DNA of 45,237 nt, from contig JAFMJX010000002.1 in assembly GCA_017853235.1 (NCBI GenBank), positions 1-45,237 on the forward strand. The letters are read 5' to 3'. Positions 44,103 through 45,237 of this stretch are shown here, piece by piece (the first letter of the stretch is position 1; each line of letters starts with the position of its first letter). The notes below the pieces were generated by a model. It did not search any database, was not told where the DNA came from, and saw only the letters and a program-made list of their open reading frames with translations. Position numbers and translations under genes: made by a program. This stretch comes from Chitinophagaceae bacterium (GTDB lineage Bacteria > Bacteroidota > Bacteroidia > Chitinophagales > Chitinophagaceae).

Positions 44103-44136
44103 AAAAGCCACTTCGAAATATCGGGGTGGCTTTTTT
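44103..44136. terminator. Bidirectional terminator between ald and the GNAT gene
   Basis: AAAAGCCAC pairs with GTGGCTTTT, extended by TTCGA/TCGGG with two G-T pairs, loop AATA. T-run on the right for ald; A-run on the left for the leftward gene, whose stop codon overlaps the stem end. Confidence 0.88.
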
Positions 44137-44584
44137 AATACACTTCTTTTACATATAATTTTTTATTCACTTTAAAACCGCGTTTGGTATAAAAATTTTG
44201 ATTCAGAGTAGAGTTGATATAACAACTTACATGTAATTTAAATACTTTTTTTGCAATAGTAAATTGCTCAATGGCTTGGTATAAAAATTCAGCAGCATGC
44301 AATTTTCTATATTTTGGCAATACAAATAATGTTTGGATTTCTATAAAAGGAAATTTATCTAGAAAAGTTTGTCTGTATTGCAATACAGCACCCCCGGCTA
44401 CTTTTTTTTCTTCATCTTCAAGTATCAAAAAAAAATATTCTTTGTTTTTTATTTTTTGCTTATAAAATTCATCAAATTCCATCATATTCCAAGGCTTTGT
44501 CAATTGCATGCTAATGGCATCCTGAAAATGCATTACATCATTCAACTGAGCTTTTCGAATATTAAAATGAGGAACTCGATTCAT
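44135..44584 (-). CDS. GNAT-family N-acetyltransferase-like protein
   Basis: 149 residues from the ATG (MNRVPHFNIRKAQLND), a typical GNAT opening; a GTG 42 bases upstream is possible but adds an unconserved stretch. Strands and the central FPFIEIQTLFVLPKYRKLHAAEFLYQAIEQF match motif A, though the acetyl-CoA loop Q/RxxGxG/A reads RKLHAA, with His in place of the usual glycine. The end FYTKRGFKVNKKLYVKEV is a standard GNAT motif B. Substrate unknown; cofactor binding may be weakened. Confidence 0.78.
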   Translation of the reverse strand: MNRVPHFNIRKAQLNDVMHFQDAISMQLTKPWNMMEFDEFYKQKIKNKEYFFLILEDEEKKVAGGAVLQYRQTFLDKFPFIEIQTLFVLPKYRKLHAAEFLYQAIEQFTIAKKVFKLHVSCYINSTLNQNFYTKRGFKVNKKLYVKEVY

Positions 44585-44694
44585 ATTGCTAAAATGAGAT
44601 TTAGTATTTGGTAATATAAATATCACTTGTTATTATAATCAAAATGTTAAGCAATCATGAACAAATTGTTAAGTGTTATGATAGAAGAGTTTGG

Positions 44695-44730
44695 AAAAAA
44701 AAGGCTGGCTTCTTCAGAAGCCAGCCTTTT
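44695..44730 (-). terminator. Terminator of the right-edge surface-protein gene
   Basis: AAGGCTGGCTTCT (44701-44713) pairs exactly with AGAAGCCAGCCTT (44716-44728); on the minus strand an eight-T tract follows. Very stable. It ends the leftward gene whose stop is at 44750. The remaining 44585-44694 shows nothing further. Confidence 0.92.
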
Positions 44731-44749
44731 AATATTGTCAAACTATATT

Positions 44750-45237
44750 TTAGTAATTAAATCTAGCCCAACCTTTCCACCAAGTTGCATCTTCACCATT
44801 TAAACCCACAGCACCTCTAAAAGTAACTGGTTTAATGAATGCATTTTGTAATTTTGAATCCGTAAAACTTCCGTTACTTGCATAGTTAAAGTTAGCAGCA
44901 ACGCCTACAGGTAAGTTCGCTGCAGTTGGAGCTGCGGTACCTGCATAAGGTGTTGGATCAAATAATGTATAATTAAACGGCTGAATTAATTTTGCATCAA
45001 CCGCATTGGTTGTAATAGCATTACCATAACTAGGAGTTGAAACCCATGCTAACATACTTGCTGCTGTTGCACCTGTAGGAGCAGAAGAACTTGCTGTATA
45101 AGCAACATTCACTGTGTTTCCTGCAAAAGTATTATTCTTGAAGCGAATAGTACTATCAGCAATATTTAAATCAGTTGGAGATCCTAAACCAGCATCAATT
45201 AACAATGCAGTTGGCCATCCTAAGAAAACTGAATTTT
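44750..45237 (-). CDS. C-terminal part of a secreted/surface hypothetical protein (5' end outside window)
   Basis: About 161 residues are visible, running off the right edge with no start needed at 45205. The sequence is Ala/Thr/Asn/Gly-rich with few charges (NSVFLGWPTALLI, DSTIRFKNNTFAGNTVNVAY) and ends in FRGAVGLNGEDATWWKGWARFNY. That tail (FRGA.G..D.W..GW..F) recurs, in my recollection, at the ends of Bacteroidota secreted or outer-membrane proteins of unknown function. The RFKNNTFAGN part suggests a beta-helix repeat. No type IX sorting domain is seen in the visible portion. Confidence 0.6.
   Translation of the reverse strand, partial: NSVFLGWPTALLIDAGLGSPTDLNIADSTIRFKNNTFAGNTVNVAYTASSSAPTGATAASMLAWVSTPSYGNAITTNAVDAKLIQPFNYTLFDPTPYAGTAAPTAANLPVGVAANFNYASNGSFTDSKLQNAFIKPVTFRGAVGLNGEDATWWKGWARFNY

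Noticed and set aside
1..45237. CRISPR arrays, tRNA/rRNA genes, insertion sequences, prophage, toxin-antitoxin or other defence genes
   Set aside because: Looked for by eye on both strands; no repeat-spacer arrays, transposase or integrase motifs, tRNA-like cloverleafs or defence-family domains were seen.

Overview
The window looks like a chromosomal segment of a gliding-lineage Bacteroidota, most likely Chitinophagales/Chitinophagaceae. The base composition is AT-rich. Several intergenic regions carry the Bacteroidota-type -7 box TAnnTTTG, and Shine-Dalgarno sites are not evident. Lineage-typical genes include gldH, a PurF with a short propeptide, a DUF4834 protein, a degenerate formimidoylglutamase-like ureohydrolase, a RecQ with a long C-terminal extension and DUF3089 and DUF5009-type proteins. 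I see no tRNA, rRNA, insertion sequence, prophage, CRISPR array or sign of recent transfer. It reads as a dense core-genome stretch, and no gene-free interval exceeds about 255 bases.

Layout. 1-1694 (-) is an M3 oligoendopeptidase cut by the left edge, divergent from mutL (1753-3585). 3656-9204 (-) is a compact chain in transcription order: yicC, gldH, sensor kinase, response regulator, ureohydrolase-like gene, and a PBP4-type D-Ala-D-Ala carboxypeptidase. Four of its five junctions overlap. 9266-12141 has an NrtR/AraR-like Nudix regulator divergent from ligA. 12198-14370 (-) has asd and a PfkB-family kinase, separated by a 253-base region with an apparent promoter, palindrome and attenuator. 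14537-16386 (+) has a TetR regulator and obgE. 16538-25988 (-) has typA, a DUF5009/HGSNAT-like membrane protein, an RND efflux pump (permease plus adaptor), a carboxypeptidase-regulatory-domain protein and a chromate-transporter homologue. 26071-29389 has a DUF3089 lipoprotein convergent with recQ. 29574-32792 (+) has kdsD-like, manC and a ketoacyl-ACP synthase III (envelope sugar and lipid genes), convergent with purF. 34656-40784 (-) has the rimP-nusA-infB translation/transcription operon followed by a SurA-like periplasmic PPIase. 40903-45237 holds small or accessory genes: DUF4834, HAD phosphatase, a 48-residue basic ORF, a VOC protein, a divergent lrp/ald pair, a GNAT protein and the end of a secreted-type protein.

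The most interesting signals are regulatory. (1) The region upstream of asd appears to encode a three-hairpin, leader-peptide attenuator: a promoter with a 17-base palindrome between its -33 and -7 boxes, a 14-codon Lys-rich leader ORF, a hairpin involving that ORF, an anti-terminator sequence GGAAGG and a strong terminator. (2) A terminator hairpin with a U-tract lies between the rimP promoter and the rimP start codon, which fits autoregulation of the operon by NusA. (3) The divergent lrp/ald region has the same 9-mer next to each -7 box. Several conserved enzymes also lack expected catalytic ligands: the MutL endonuclease and zinc motifs, the ureohydrolase metal site, and the Nudix box of the regulator. 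All family calls come from reading motifs; no database search was run.
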